Assembly: GCA_020630975.1 (NCBI GenBank)
Contig: JAHDID010000002.1
Coordinates: 62,001 to 126,000 of the forward strand
Direction of reading: 5' to 3'
Length of the DNA: 64,000 nt
Origin: Verrucomicrobiota bacterium
Lineage (GTDB): Bacteria; Verrucomicrobiota; Verrucomicrobiia; Verrucomicrobiales; DEV007
A program made the translations under genes and the position numbers. The notes under the pieces were generated by a model that was given only the letters and a program-made list of their open reading frames with translations, was not told the DNA's origin and did not search any database. Below, one piece after another: positions 1-8,191 of the stretch. Numbering within the stretch: position 1 is the first letter of the stretch; every line of letters starts with the position of its first letter.

Positions 1-204
1 ACTGGGCTCGAGGTGCCAGAGAAGGCTGACGTGTCCTATGTCGATGCGTTTTACCCGAGCTTTTTCGGTTTCATCCGCGAAAAGGGCTGGTTCGCCGAGC
101 TCGATCTGCAGGCTGAGGACTTTGGCCTAGGCAAGACTCCACATGTGAAAGATCCCCCCGGTACACCTGAGTGGAACTACCGCGACACACCTGCTGCTGA
201 GTGA
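1..204 (+). CDS. C-terminal end of an unrecognised protein (5' truncated)
   Basis: The frame is open from the first base and stops with TGA at 202-204, so this is the last 67 residues of a gene starting outside the window. The GTG at 13 is only an internal codon. The tail is rich in aromatic and acidic residues (VDAFYPSFFGFIREKGWF) and ends in a proline-rich stretch. No family is recognised. A 223-base AT-rich gap separates it from the next gene. Confidence 0.5.
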   Translation, partial: TGLEVPEKADVSYVDAFYPSFFGFIREKGWFAELDLQAEDFGLGKTPHVKDPPGTPEWNYRDTPAAE

Positions 205-351
205 TAAGCAGGCGCTGAGCGCAATGGGCTCTGGTTGGGCCGTGGGTGGAGTGAGGCAAAAAAGAGGGGAGAAAAATTTAAATTTCTGGTCCAGAGAGAC
301 TAAAAATATTTGATTTAATTAATATTTATAGAAATTTAACATTTCTTAAAT

Positions 352-379
352 GACCCAATCAATCCATTTAGGATTGGTC
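352..379. repeat. Imperfect inverted repeat in AT-rich leader
   Basis: GACCCAATC at 352-360 faces GATTGGTC at 372-379, so GACC/GGTC and AATC/GATT pair with a one-base bulge. It lies in a strongly AT-rich stretch (about 275-360) upstream of the methyltransferase gene. It could be an operator or a weak stem-loop; there is no T-run for a terminator. Confidence 0.3.
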
Positions 380-427
380 ATCCCCTCATCTCACTCACAA
401 TAACACCCACTCACCCGCCAAGCCCAT

Positions 428-1186
428 ATGTCACTCAAACCAAACTGGGGAGAAGGCCGTCTGGTCGCCCCTAGCCAATTCTCCTCGGTCCATTATCTCA
501 GCGTCTTTGAGCAGCTTTTTGATCGGTATGGGCCGCTAAATTATCTGGAAATCGGCGTGTGCCGTGGGCAATCGATGCAGCACGCCAGAGGTCACGCCGT
601 AGGGGTCGACCCGCATTTTCAGATCGATTTTCCCGTGTATAAGGGCAAGTCAGCCCTGAAGTTGTTTCAGAAAACCAGCGACGACTTCTTTCAGGAAGTG
701 GATGTGCAGCAGGAGTTCAATGGCGAGCCGATCGACCTGGCTTTCATCGATGGACTGCACACGGCCGAGCAGACGCTGATCGATTTTCAAAACGTCGAGT
801 CCTATCTCCATCGCGATAGTGTGGTGATGCTGCACGACTGTATCCCGCAGACGATCGAGAGCGCTGAGCCGACCCGCACCACGCTCTACTGGACTGGAGA
901 TGTGTGGCGCACAGCGGTGTGTCTGCAGGAGCACAGGCCAGATCTGCAAGTGGCCGCTCTGGACTGTCGTCCGTCGGGCTTGTTGATGGTCACTGGCTTT
1001 GATCCTGGGCGCCTAGATAGCCCGTGTCTGCTCGACCACCTCGCCGAGATCACCGATATCTCTAGCTATGTGGATGGGCTGCAGGTCTACAGCACCGATG
1101 AATTTCTCGATGATATGCCAGCGCAGCTAAAAGACGTCGGGGCGACGCTTGGTCGCTTGGAAGATAGACTGATCCTGGCCAACTAG
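428..1186 (+). CDS. Class I SAM-dependent methyltransferase (Methyltransf_24 type)
   Basis: A 252-residue protein with a SAM-binding motif I (YLEIGVCRGQS, about residues 38-48) and the acidic FIDGLHTAEQTLIDF segment (about 113-127) typical of the Methyltransf_24 family. This family is often found in surface-polysaccharide or secondary-metabolite clusters, where it methylates sugars or related acceptors. The next gene begins 27 bases downstream and is a glycosyltransferase, so the two are probably co-transcribed and act on the same glycan. The substrate cannot be read from the sequence. No signal peptide or membrane segment is visible, so it should be cytoplasmic. Start choice: ATG at 428, just after the AT-rich leader. 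Confidence 0.8.
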   Translation: MSLKPNWGEGRLVAPSQFSSVHYLSVFEQLFDRYGPLNYLEIGVCRGQSMQHARGHAVGVDPHFQIDFPVYKGKSALKLFQKTSDDFFQEVDVQQEFNGEPIDLAFIDGLHTAEQTLIDFQNVESYLHRDSVVMLHDCIPQTIESAEPTRTTLYWTGDVWRTAVCLQEHRPDLQVAALDCRPSGLLMVTGFDPGRLDSPCLLDHLAEITDISSYVDGLQVYSTDEFLDDMPAQLKDVGATLGRLEDRLILAN

Positions 1187-1212
1187 CTTCCCGCGTTTTC
1201 GGCAGCAGTCAT

Positions 1213-2475
1213 ATGAAGTTACTCCTAGTCCACCAGAATAGTCCCGGACAGTATCGCGAGATCGTCCATTGGCTGGCAGCGCAGGGCGAACATGAGTTGG
1301 TCTTTCTGACACAGCGGAATGACACGCCACCGATCGATGGGGTGCGTGTGGTCCAATATGAGTCGCACCACAAGATCGAAAAAGGAGCCTACGCGCTATC
1401 AAAGTTTTGGGAGGAGGCCGCAGGCAATGGCTATGGCGCGGCAGTGGCGGCCAAGCAGCTCGCCAAGGAAGGCTTTCACCCCGATCTGATCGTAGGCCAT
1501 ACCGGCTGGGGCGAGCTCACTTTCCTCAAGCAAGTCTGGGCGGATGTACCGATCATTGGTTACTTCGAGTATTTCTATCTGGCCGAAGGCGGTCTAGTGG
1601 GTTTCGACCCCGATGAGACAGTCTCCGAGGACTGTCGATTCATGATGCAGGCTCGCAATGTGAACAACTATGTGAACCTAGAGACAGTCGACGTCGCCAT
1701 GACACCTACCCAGTGGCAGCGCGATACCTTTTCCAAAGGCTTCCATGAGAAAATGTATGTCTGCCACGATGGCATCCGTACCGAGCGGCTCTCGGAAAAT
1801 CCGGATGCCTCGGTGTACCTGCGTCGCCTCGATCGTCACGTGACCAAGGAGGATGAAATCATTACCTTTATCTCGAGGAATATGGAGCCGGCGCGTGGGT
1901 TCCATGTCTTCATGCGCGCGCTGCCGATCATCCAAAAGGCTCGCCCCAATGCACGTGTCATACTGGTAGGTGGCAATGAAGTCTCCTACGGCGCACCGAG
2001 CAAACATCCCAATGGATTTCGCGGCGAGATGAGCGATGAGGTCGGTCACCTGATCGACTGGGATCGCGTACACTTCGTCGGCAAGGTGCCCTACCTGCGG
2101 CTGCTCGACATCATTCGGATCAGCACCTGCCACACCTACCTGACCAAACCTTTCGTTCTGTCGTGGTCGCTGCTCGAGAGCATGGGGCTAGGCGCTACTA
2201 TCGTAGCATCGGACACGGCACCGGTGCGCGAGGCGATCACTCATGGCGAGACCGGGCTACTAGTCGATTTCTTCGATCACGAGGCACTGGCCGAGCAGAT
2301 CATCGATGTGCTGGCAGATCCTGAAAAGCATGAGCATCTCGGTCCTGCTGCGAGACAGCATATCCTAGAGAATTACGATTTCGAGACCGTGTGCCTTCCA
2401 GAGCACATCGGACAAATGAATCGCCTACTACCGAGGGATAAGCAGATCAAGATAGATACGACCCTCGTTTCATAG
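1213..2475 (+). CDS. Glycosyltransferase family 4 (Glyco_trans_4_3 N-terminus)
   Basis: A 420-residue GT-B fold glycosyltransferase. The N-terminus (LLVHQNSPGQYREI) and the segment TPTQWQRDTF near residue 160 match the Glyco_trans_4_3 N-terminal domain. The C-terminal Rossmann half has the usual donor-binding features: FISRNMEPARGF, VGGNEVSYG, FVGKVPYLRLLDI, then LLESMGLGATIVASDTAPVREAI with the conserved acidic/glycine pattern of GT4 enzymes. It should transfer a sugar from a nucleotide donor onto a cell-surface glycan or lipid carrier at the cytoplasmic face. It sits directly after a methyltransferase in the same direction. Donor and acceptor are unknown. Confidence 0.85.
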   Translation: MKLLLVHQNSPGQYREIVHWLAAQGEHELVFLTQRNDTPPIDGVRVVQYESHHKIEKGAYALSKFWEEAAGNGYGAAVAAKQLAKEGFHPDLIVGHTGWGELTFLKQVWADVPIIGYFEYFYLAEGGLVGFDPDETVSEDCRFMMQARNVNNYVNLETVDVAMTPTQWQRDTFSKGFHEKMYVCHDGIRTERLSENPDASVYLRRLDRHVTKEDEIITFISRNMEPARGFHVFMRALPIIQKARPNARVILVGGNEVSYGAPSKHPNGFRGEMSDEVGHLIDWDRVHFVGKVPYLRLLDIIRISTCHTYLTKPFVLSWSLLESMGLGATIVASDTAPVREAITHGETGLLVDFFDHEALAEQIIDVLADPEKHEHLGPAARQHILENYDFETVCLPEHIGQMNRLLPRDKQIKIDTTLVS

Positions 2476-2491
2476 CCGCGCAGCGGCTAGT

Positions 2492-5068
2492 TCAAGACTC
2501 TGTAGGTTTCCCCAGCTTTTCCTGCATCGCCTGATACAGCCGCTCGATCGCCTCATCCGGATCCTCTAGCATCATACTTTCTTTGATCTTGCTGGCGTAG
2601 AGCCCGAAGGCAAATGGCGTGACAGCTGGCACCTCGTGTAGCTCCCACTGCATCTCACCCACTCTACCCAAAAACTCGATGGCTCGATCGAGATCTAGAA
2701 AAGTGTGCGTGGCCTCGTGGTAGGCCTGCTCCATCAGCGGGTGATCTGGCTCATGCTCGCTGAGCACATCGAAGAGCAGATCCGAGCTCCAGCGCAGCTG
2801 ACGGACGGCGCGTTCTTTGCCAGGTAGATTGCGCGGTACCATTAGCCCTGTCTGAGCGACGCCACCGAATTGCCACTTCACCAGCTGGGCACCCTGTAGG
2901 GCGCTTTTCATATCGGCCTCGGGGGTATCGCCGGTGGTGAATAGCTCGCGCCAGGCCTCGGCTTCCATCGCTTGGAAATCTTTCAGACTGAGGAGAAAGC
3001 CGTAGTCATCGATCGTCACCAGTGCATTGCCACCCACAGCCTCACTCACACGATGGCTGATGATGCGCGATAGGGCATCATTGGCAGCACGGCCGATCAG
3101 AGAGTGGAAGAAGTAATGCACCCGCTCAGGATCATTGTCGATGTCGCGGAATTTCTCGATCAAAAAGCGCCGCTCTGTAGGAATCGCAGACAGCAGCAAC
3201 TGCGAGCGAAAGTGATCCATCACCGCAGCGGCATTGGTAGCGGAGATGTCCCACTCCTCGATCAGCCAGTCGGCGATCTCATCGGGCTCGGCCTCGTCGG
3301 CCATCATGCGATCCATCTCGGTGCGTAGGCGAGCCACCTCATTAGCGATGCCGGAGGCGAGCGGCATCTTGTTGGCATTCCACTGTGGCACGGTAGGCAG
3401 TCGGCCAGAGGCATCGGTCACTTTGATGCCGGTCAGCCCGGCTTCCTGTAGTTTCACCGTCTTTCCGCCGAGGACAAAGATGTCGCCGGGCTTCAGGTTT
3501 TTGACGAAGTTCTCCTCCACCGAGCCGAGTTTGCGGCGGTTCAGGATCACGTTCACCATGCCTTCGGAGTGGATGGTGCCGATATTGACCAGATAGTCGC
3601 GCTCGACCTTTTTGCTCACGGTGTGGTAGTGGCCATCGGCCTCGGCGATTTTGCCAAAGGTTTCGCGGTATTGCCCAGCTAGGGATTTACCGCCACCCTC
3701 TAGGTAGAGCAGGATGCGGTCGAATGTCTCGCGAGGATGATCGCGAAAGGGATAAGCCGCGGTGACTGTCTGGTAAGCCTCGTCGGCCGTCACCCCGCCA
3801 TCCATAGCCATACCGATCACGTGCTGAGCGATGGCATCGTTGCCACTGGTCAGGATATTGACGGGGTCGAGCACCCGGTCTCGGGTGAGCTGGGCGCAGA
3901 CGATGCATTCGATCAGATCGTTGATATTGGTCGCGCACAGCACCCCGTGGCTCATCTGATCGATGGAGTGGCCAGAGCGGCCGACCCGCTGCAGCGCGCG
4001 GGAGATACCCTTGGGCGTACTGACCATGATGACCGTATCGATATGGCCGATATCGATACCTAGCTCGAGCGAGGTGGAGCAGACCACAGCTCGTAGCTCG
4101 CCGAGCTTTAGCCGGTCCTCTACCTCCTGACGGATGTCGCGATCGAGCGAGGAGTGGTGGCACTCGATCTGGGCATTCAGATCGGGTAGCGCCAGCTTTA
4201 GCCGGTGCGAGATGCGCTCGGCACCAGAGCGGGTATTGGTAAAAATCAGGGTCGAACGATTTCGCTCGACGATGGCGGCCATATCTCGGATCACCCGAGT
4301 GGCGGTGTAGCCCGATGGCGGGTAGGCATGCTTGCGCAGAGGAGTGAGTACCTCGATCACCGCGCGGCGCTCGATGCGTGCCTCGGCGATGACGGGCTTT
4401 GGTCCAGAGCCACACAGGAAGTCGCCGACCACATCCAGCGGCGCGACAGTAGCCGATAGGCCGATGCGGCAGAGCGGCTTGCCTGTTTTCTGGATACGCT
4501 CGAGCCGCTCCAGTGAGATCGAGAGATGAGCGCCTCGCTTATTTTCCACAAAGGCATGCAGCTCGTCGATGATGACGAAGCGGCATCTCTCCAGCGCCTG
4601 CCGGTAGCCCGCCTGTGGTAGGATGATGGCGAGACTCTCCGGAGTGGTGATCAGGATGTGTGGCGGCTTGCGCCGCTGTTTGGCGCGCTCGTTGGCAGAG
4701 GTATCGCCAGTGCGCATACCGACGGTGATGACATCGCTCAGGCCCAGACCCTCAAGCGGGGCCTTGAGATTTTTCTCGATGTCGTAGGCGAGAGCGCGTA
4801 GTGGCGAGAGGTAGATGCACTGGATGCCGCTACTCGGCAGCGTGCCAGCCTGGTGCTCCTGAGCCAGGCGATCGATGATGCCTAGGAATCCGGCCAGCGT
4901 CTTGCCCGAGCCGGTAGGCGACGACAGCAGCACACTCTGCTGCTCGAGGATGTGAGGCACACACTTGGTCTGAGCCTCGGTAGGACCGCGAAATGTCTTC
5001 GCAAACCAATCCGCAGTGGGAGGGCTCAGCGCCTGGTAAAAGGCCTTTGTCTCGGTTTCGTTCGCCAT
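2492..5068 (-). CDS. Lhr-like DEAD/DEAH-box ATP-dependent helicase (Lhr-core)
   Basis: An 858-residue superfamily-2 helicase. Walker A is SSPTGSGKT (about 49-57), motif II is IDELH (about 167-171), motif III is GLSATV, and the second RecA-like domain carries IFTNTRSGAERISHRL, CSTSLELGIDIGHID and QRVGRSGH. The length and the long C-terminal region after the helicase core fit the Lhr-core architecture (winged helix plus Lhr-specific domains). These are 3'-5' DNA or RNA:DNA helicases linked to DNA repair. The gene is convergent with the glycosyltransferase (16 bases between stops). Its promoter region lies close to the small-RNA array on the other strand. Confidence 0.88.
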   Translation of the reverse strand: MANETETKAFYQALSPPTADWFAKTFRGPTEAQTKCVPHILEQQSVLLSSPTGSGKTLAGFLGIIDRLAQEHQAGTLPSSGIQCIYLSPLRALAYDIEKNLKAPLEGLGLSDVITVGMRTGDTSANERAKQRRKPPHILITTPESLAIILPQAGYRQALERCRFVIIDELHAFVENKRGAHLSISLERLERIQKTGKPLCRIGLSATVAPLDVVGDFLCGSGPKPVIAEARIERRAVIEVLTPLRKHAYPPSGYTATRVIRDMAAIVERNRSTLIFTNTRSGAERISHRLKLALPDLNAQIECHHSSLDRDIRQEVEDRLKLGELRAVVCSTSLELGIDIGHIDTVIMVSTPKGISRALQRVGRSGHSIDQMSHGVLCATNINDLIECIVCAQLTRDRVLDPVNILTSGNDAIAQHVIGMAMDGGVTADEAYQTVTAAYPFRDHPRETFDRILLYLEGGGKSLAGQYRETFGKIAEADGHYHTVSKKVERDYLVNIGTIHSEGMVNVILNRRKLGSVEENFVKNLKPGDIFVLGGKTVKLQEAGLTGIKVTDASGRLPTVPQWNANKMPLASGIANEVARLRTEMDRMMADEAEPDEIADWLIEEWDISATNAAAVMDHFRSQLLLSAIPTERRFLIEKFRDIDNDPERVHYFFHSLIGRAANDALSRIISHRVSEAVGGNALVTIDDYGFLLSLKDFQAMEAEAWRELFTTGDTPEADMKSALQGAQLVKWQFGGVAQTGLMVPRNLPGKERAVRQLRWSSDLLFDVLSEHEPDHPLMEQAYHEATHTFLDLDRAIEFLGRVGEMQWELHEVPAVTPFAFGLYASKIKESMMLEDPDEAIERLYQAMQEKLGKPTES

Positions 5069-5185
5069 CTTGCGCGTGTGTCAGGTAGTCTACGCGGCTC
5101 GACGGTAGTGGAAAGGAGGGATCGTGTTGGTCTTCAGCGACTTCTGTCTGGATTGCTAAAAATTTAATTTATCTTAAATATCTCG

Positions 5186-5213
5186 TTGACCAAACCAGAT
5201 AAGGGAGTATCAT
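5186..5213 (+). promoter_or_regulatory. Promoter of small RNA copy 1
   Basis: TTGACC at 5186-5191 and TATCAT at 5208-5213 are separated by 16 bases, and an AT-rich block (ATTTAATTTATCTTAAATATCTC) that could act as an UP element lies just upstream. Similar AT-rich sequence precedes the other two copies. Transcription would start near 5219-5221. Confidence 0.55.
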
Positions 5214-5218
5214 TCTGA

Positions 5219-5298
5219 AGCGGTTACTGTAACAGGTAACTGTCTGTTTGTGTTTCGTGTTTCAAAGCCGTCCAGCCTTCGGGTTGGGCGGCTTTTTA
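5219..5298 (+). ncRNA. Tandem small structured RNA, copy 1
   Basis: The copy has three parts. First is a 5' stem-loop (GTTAC 5223-5227 with GTAAC 5236-5240). Second is an unpaired conserved U/G-rich core, CTGTTTGTGTTTCGTGTTT. Third is a 14-bp 3' hairpin (5264-5294) closed by a TTCG tetraloop, with a T-run inside the descending arm and tail. All three parts recur in the same order at about 5384-5457 and 5618-5695, with base changes in the 3' hairpin that keep pairing. No convincing ORF covers it. The family is not recognised. The layout (own promoter, short transcript, intrinsic terminator) is that of a trans-acting sRNA. Confidence 0.7.
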
Positions 5299-5350
5299 CG
5301 TTTTAGGTTGAATGACTTGCGACGATATTTAACATACCTTAAATATCTCA

Positions 5351-5379
5351 TTGACTTTGCTAGCCCTCTCAGTAGGCTT
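5351..5379 (+). promoter_or_regulatory. Promoter of small RNA copy 2 (weak -10)
   Basis: TTGACT at 5351-5356 is preceded by CCTTAAATATCTCA, nearly identical to the block before copy 1. The -10 at the expected distance (TAGGCT/AGGCTT, 5373-5379) is a poor match, so this copy may be expressed less or need an activator. Confidence 0.4.
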
Positions 5380-5383
5380 ACCG

Positions 5384-5457
5384 ATAGTTACTTCTCGGTA
5401 ACTGTCTGTTTGTGTTTCGTGTTTCAGAACCGCCTGGCTCTAGCTGGGCGGTTTCTG
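5384..5457 (+). ncRNA. Tandem small structured RNA, copy 2
   Basis: The 5' stem is AGTTAC (5386-5391) with GTAACT (5398-5403) around the loop TTCTCG. The unpaired core is identical to that of copy 1. The 3' hairpin is AACCGCCTGGC paired with GCTGGGCGGTT around TCTA (11 bp with two G-U pairs). Several stem positions differ from copies 1 and 3 while pairing is kept, which points to selection on structure. The T-run after the hairpin is short (TTTCT). Confidence 0.68.
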
Positions 5458-5584
5458 CGTACAGGGGTCCCAGTCGGATCCGAATTTCGCTTTCTCAAAA
5501 GCCCGCTATTTCATCCCAAAAGCCGGAGATCAATCCGATGGTGAAGTATTTCGAAAAACTAGATAATTAATTTAACTTAATTAT

Positions 5585-5612
5585 TTGACTATCCTAAATA
5601 TCAAGGTATTAT
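5585..5612 (+). promoter_or_regulatory. Promoter of small RNA copy 3
   Basis: TTGACT at 5585-5590 and TATTAT at 5607-5612 are 16 bases apart, the best sigma-70-like match of the three. It is preceded by an AT-rich block (TTAATTTAACTTAATTA). Confidence 0.6.
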
Positions 5613-5617
5613 AAGGC

Positions 5618-5698
5618 TCAGTTACTTAACGGTAACTGTCTGTTTGTGTTTCGTGTTTTAGAGTCGTCCAGTTCTTTGAGCTGGGCGGCTCTTTACTT
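5618..5698 (+). ncRNA. Tandem small structured RNA, copy 3
   Basis: The 5' stem is CAGTTAC (5619-5625) with GTAACTG (5632-5638) around TTAACG. The core CTGTTTGTGTTTCGTGTTT is unchanged. The 3' hairpin (5660-5692) has about 15 pairs, including G-U pairs, around a short T loop and is followed by TTTACTTTT. The spacer between copies 2 and 3 is not conserved, so the conservation is confined to promoter and RNA. Confidence 0.7.
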
Positions 5699-5910
5699 TT
5701 CAGGGATCGGCTAAATTCCAACACCGTAGGACGCATCAACCTGCTCTAGCCTTCCATGCATGACTGGGAGGGGCTGTTTTTAACTGCCCGGCTACCCCAG
5801 CACGATGCCCATGGTTTACCTGGAAGACTGGGGTCTTCCTCTACTGAGATCTTCCTTACCTAAAGCGGTTAGCTCAGCGCTGTGGGCGACGAGAGACGCC
5901 GCCTCTCTTC
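5699..5910. other. Gene-free spacer with a short stem-loop
   Basis: No ORF or RNA gene is recognised here. The only clear structure is GGAAGAC (5822-5828) with GTCTTCC (5833-5839) around TGGG. It has no T-run in either direction, so it is not a standard terminator. Confidence 0.35.
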
Positions 5911-7476
5911 TTATCCGTAGATGTCAGCCTTCACTAGCTCTTCAGTGGCATCAGCTGCGGCTTTGGCGCTGACTTGAGTCAGGATCAGGCCGGCAAACTG
6001 GCCGCCTGTCTGATCGATGGCGATCCGAGTGCGGACCAAGAGCTGTTTGGAGGTCTGTGTCGAGTCTGTGCAGACGTAGGTCTCATGAGACAGCTCGGAA
6101 AGGAGGAGTGAAGTCGTGCCGGACACGATCGGTGCGCCGCTGAAGATGATGTAATCGAAGCGGCTACTCGCATCGGTGAGCATTTCCTTCATCTGAGTGC
6201 TGCGTAGCAGAGTCTCGGGCTCGGCGCTGATCTCGCCACCACCAGGGACGACCCATAGGTTTTCCACATCGGTTTTGATGGCGACATCACCTAGTGTCTT
6301 TTCACCGAGCAAATGATCGGTCAGGCCAGGTGAGGTTTCGAGTCCAAATCGCTTGTGCACGGTAGGATTCTTCAGATCTCCTTCGATGACCAGTGTCGGG
6401 TGGCCGATCGCAGCTAGGCTATGAGCTAGCTCGGTGGAGATGTACGTCATCGACTCCTCGGCCAGACAGCCTACGGTAGTGATGATGACACCCTCTGGCT
6501 GGGGGTAGGTCTCTACCAGTGCCTGACGGATCTGGAGAAAAGGCATCGGCTGGTCGGAGTAGTCAGCTTTCTCAGTCTCTGGGATCAGCACCAGATTCGG
6601 TGGGACCAGCGCTTTGGCGATATCGGCGATGGAGGACTTGCGGCGATCTTGGATGGCCCAGATCAGCACAGTGATGAGTGTCGCCAGCAGGGCTACGCCA
6701 GCAGCGGTGATCAGACCTTTAAAAACGTCGGCCTTCTCGATGACGGTACCAGGAGTCGCAGGCATGGCGATGGTAGCTGCATCACTGAGGGTACTGCGGC
6801 CGGTGTCGATATCGGCGAGACGTTTGTGAAATTCTGCGTTTCGCTCCTTTAGCTGGCGCAGTTCATCGCGCGCTTTTAGCAGCTCCTCTGGCTTGGAGCT
6901 AGAGGCGCCTAGCACTTCGAATGCCGCCAGCTTCAGTTTGGTCGAGGATTTGAAGGTATCGTGCTCGGCACGCACGGTTTTCTCCATATCATCGTAGCGA
7001 TCGCGCTGCATGCGTTTCCAGTGGTCGACATAGGCTGTAGCGATGACGTTAGCGATTTCGGCAGACTCTGTGTCGATACCTGAACGGTAGTTTATCTCGA
7101 TCTCTTGGGTGCGGCGTTTTACCGATGTGGAGCGCTTCATGCGCGATGCGGCGCGGCCATTGGAGACACCCCAGCGGCTGGCCAACCCGTTTTGCCCTGC
7201 GATCTTGGTGAGAAAAGAGTCGCTACGGATCACTTCTGCCTGTGCTTTGACCAGCGAGGGCAGTTGAAATTTCATCCCATCGCTATGAGTGGGGGCAGGG
7301 CTGGTACCTGCAGGCGGGTCCAGAGCGATTTTGGCAGTGGCCTGGTAGACGCTCGGCCAGATCATGATCGAGCAGCAGCCTAGCAGGAAAGCTCCGGCGA
7401 TGACTCCACACAATATCTTGGCTCGACCCGATGGTCGCAGCCGTTTTGACAGCTTCTGTGGTGTGTGATGTTTCAT
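5911..7476 (-). CDS. Wzz/BY-kinase-like polysaccharide co-polymerase with degenerate ATPase domain
   Basis: A 521-residue membrane protein. A first transmembrane segment (about 22-44) is followed by a Wzz-like start (VYQATAKIALDPP), a periplasmic region with coiled-coil potential (about 165-225), a second transmembrane segment (about 250-272), and a cytoplasmic domain resembling the CpsD/Wzc ATPase fold. In that domain the position of the Walker A reads TTVGCLAEESM, without the GKS/T expected in active BY-kinases, while the Walker A'-like strand (PTLVIEGDLKNPTV) is kept. The C-terminal tyrosine cluster is also absent, with only one Tyr near the end. It probably controls chain length or scaffolds export without autophosphorylation. 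The mRNA leader contains ACACAAACA 9 bases before the ATG, complementary to the core of the neighbouring small RNAs. Confidence 0.75.
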   Translation of the reverse strand: MKHHTPQKLSKRLRPSGRAKILCGVIAGAFLLGCCSIMIWPSVYQATAKIALDPPAGTSPAPTHSDGMKFQLPSLVKAQAEVIRSDSFLTKIAGQNGLASRWGVSNGRAASRMKRSTSVKRRTQEIEINYRSGIDTESAEIANVIATAYVDHWKRMQRDRYDDMEKTVRAEHDTFKSSTKLKLAAFEVLGASSSKPEELLKARDELRQLKERNAEFHKRLADIDTGRSTLSDAATIAMPATPGTVIEKADVFKGLITAAGVALLATLITVLIWAIQDRRKSSIADIAKALVPPNLVLIPETEKADYSDQPMPFLQIRQALVETYPQPEGVIITTVGCLAEESMTYISTELAHSLAAIGHPTLVIEGDLKNPTVHKRFGLETSPGLTDHLLGEKTLGDVAIKTDVENLWVVPGGGEISAEPETLLRSTQMKEMLTDASSRFDYIIFSGAPIVSGTTSLLLSELSHETYVCTDSTQTSKQLLVRTRIAIDQTGGQFAGLILTQVSAKAAADATEELVKADIYG

Positions 7477-7605
7477 GGGTTTCGGTGTTTGTGTCTACCA
7501 AATCGCAGATCATAGCAAGAATTCTTAGGCATACAAACATTTAAGACTATTGAAGTAAGCGTTTTTTCGTTGCATACCCGTGGAGTCTATCGACCGTAAG
7601 CCGCT

Positions 7606-7965
7606 GTGAGTGTGAACTATAAAACTGGCAACGAATCGCTGATCAAAGTGCTGGATGGCGCTTCTGAGAGGCTCTGCTCGCTCCTGACCAAGCAGGGTAG
7701 AGCCGAGCATGGGGCGCTGCGGATCGCTGTGATCGGGGGCGGCTGCTCGGGGCTGCAGTACAAGATGGATCTCGTAGATGGCCCTGCAGACCGCGATATC
7801 ATGGTGGAGTCGAATGCCGTGCGCGTGGTGATCGACCCCAAAAGCGCGCTCTTTGTGACGGGATCTGAGCTAGATTTTAGCGACGACCTGCAGCAAGGCG
7901 GCTTCAAAGTGACCAATCCCAATGCGGTAGTCACCTGCTCGTGCGGCGAGAGCTTTGCCGCATAG
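7606..7965 (+). CDS. HesB/IscA/ErpA-type iron-sulfur assembly protein
   Basis: A 119-residue A-type Fe-S carrier. The three conserved cysteines are C47 (GGGCSGLQY) and C111/C113 (CSCGESF at the C-terminus; the family's usual form is CGCGxSF). Such proteins accept nascent Fe-S clusters from the scaffold and pass them to apo-targets in the cytoplasm. No isc or suf genes lie nearby, so it is a solitary copy. The start is the GTG at 7606; no better in-frame ATG precedes the conserved core. Confidence 0.88.
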   Translation: MSVNYKTGNESLIKVLDGASERLCSLLTKQGRAEHGALRIAVIGGGCSGLQYKMDLVDGPADRDIMVESNAVRVVIDPKSALFVTGSELDFSDDLQQGGFKVTNPNAVVTCSCGESFAA

Positions 7966-8191
7966 TGAGTCCAGCGAGCCCATCTGTGATGGGGTGGGGT
8001 AGAAAAAGAAAAAGTCCCTGTCGAACCACCGGCTGGACCGATACTAAAGTCGTCCGGAGAGTGCGTCGAGCTCGCAAGAGCCGATTAAGAGCACCTTCCC
8101 GCTGAATGGAAAGCTAGTCTGGCTCGATAGCCCGACAGGTGTTTAAAGATCGCTGATCTTATGGTTTTTTCCACAGGAAAAGGTGGGTGAA

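Noticed and set aside
3687-4415. 242-codon minus-strand frame inside the Lhr-like helicase gene
   Set aside because: It overlaps a well-supported helicase in another frame and has the Arg/Pro/His-rich composition of a shadow frame.
5248-5544. 98-codon plus-strand frame across small-RNA copies 1 and 2
   Set aside because: It runs through promoter, stems and terminators without regard to the repeat structure; the conserved units do not keep a common reading frame.
7979-7993. Terminator after the ErpA-like gene (CCCATC-TGT-GATGGG)
   Set aside because: Only six pairs and no T-run on either side.
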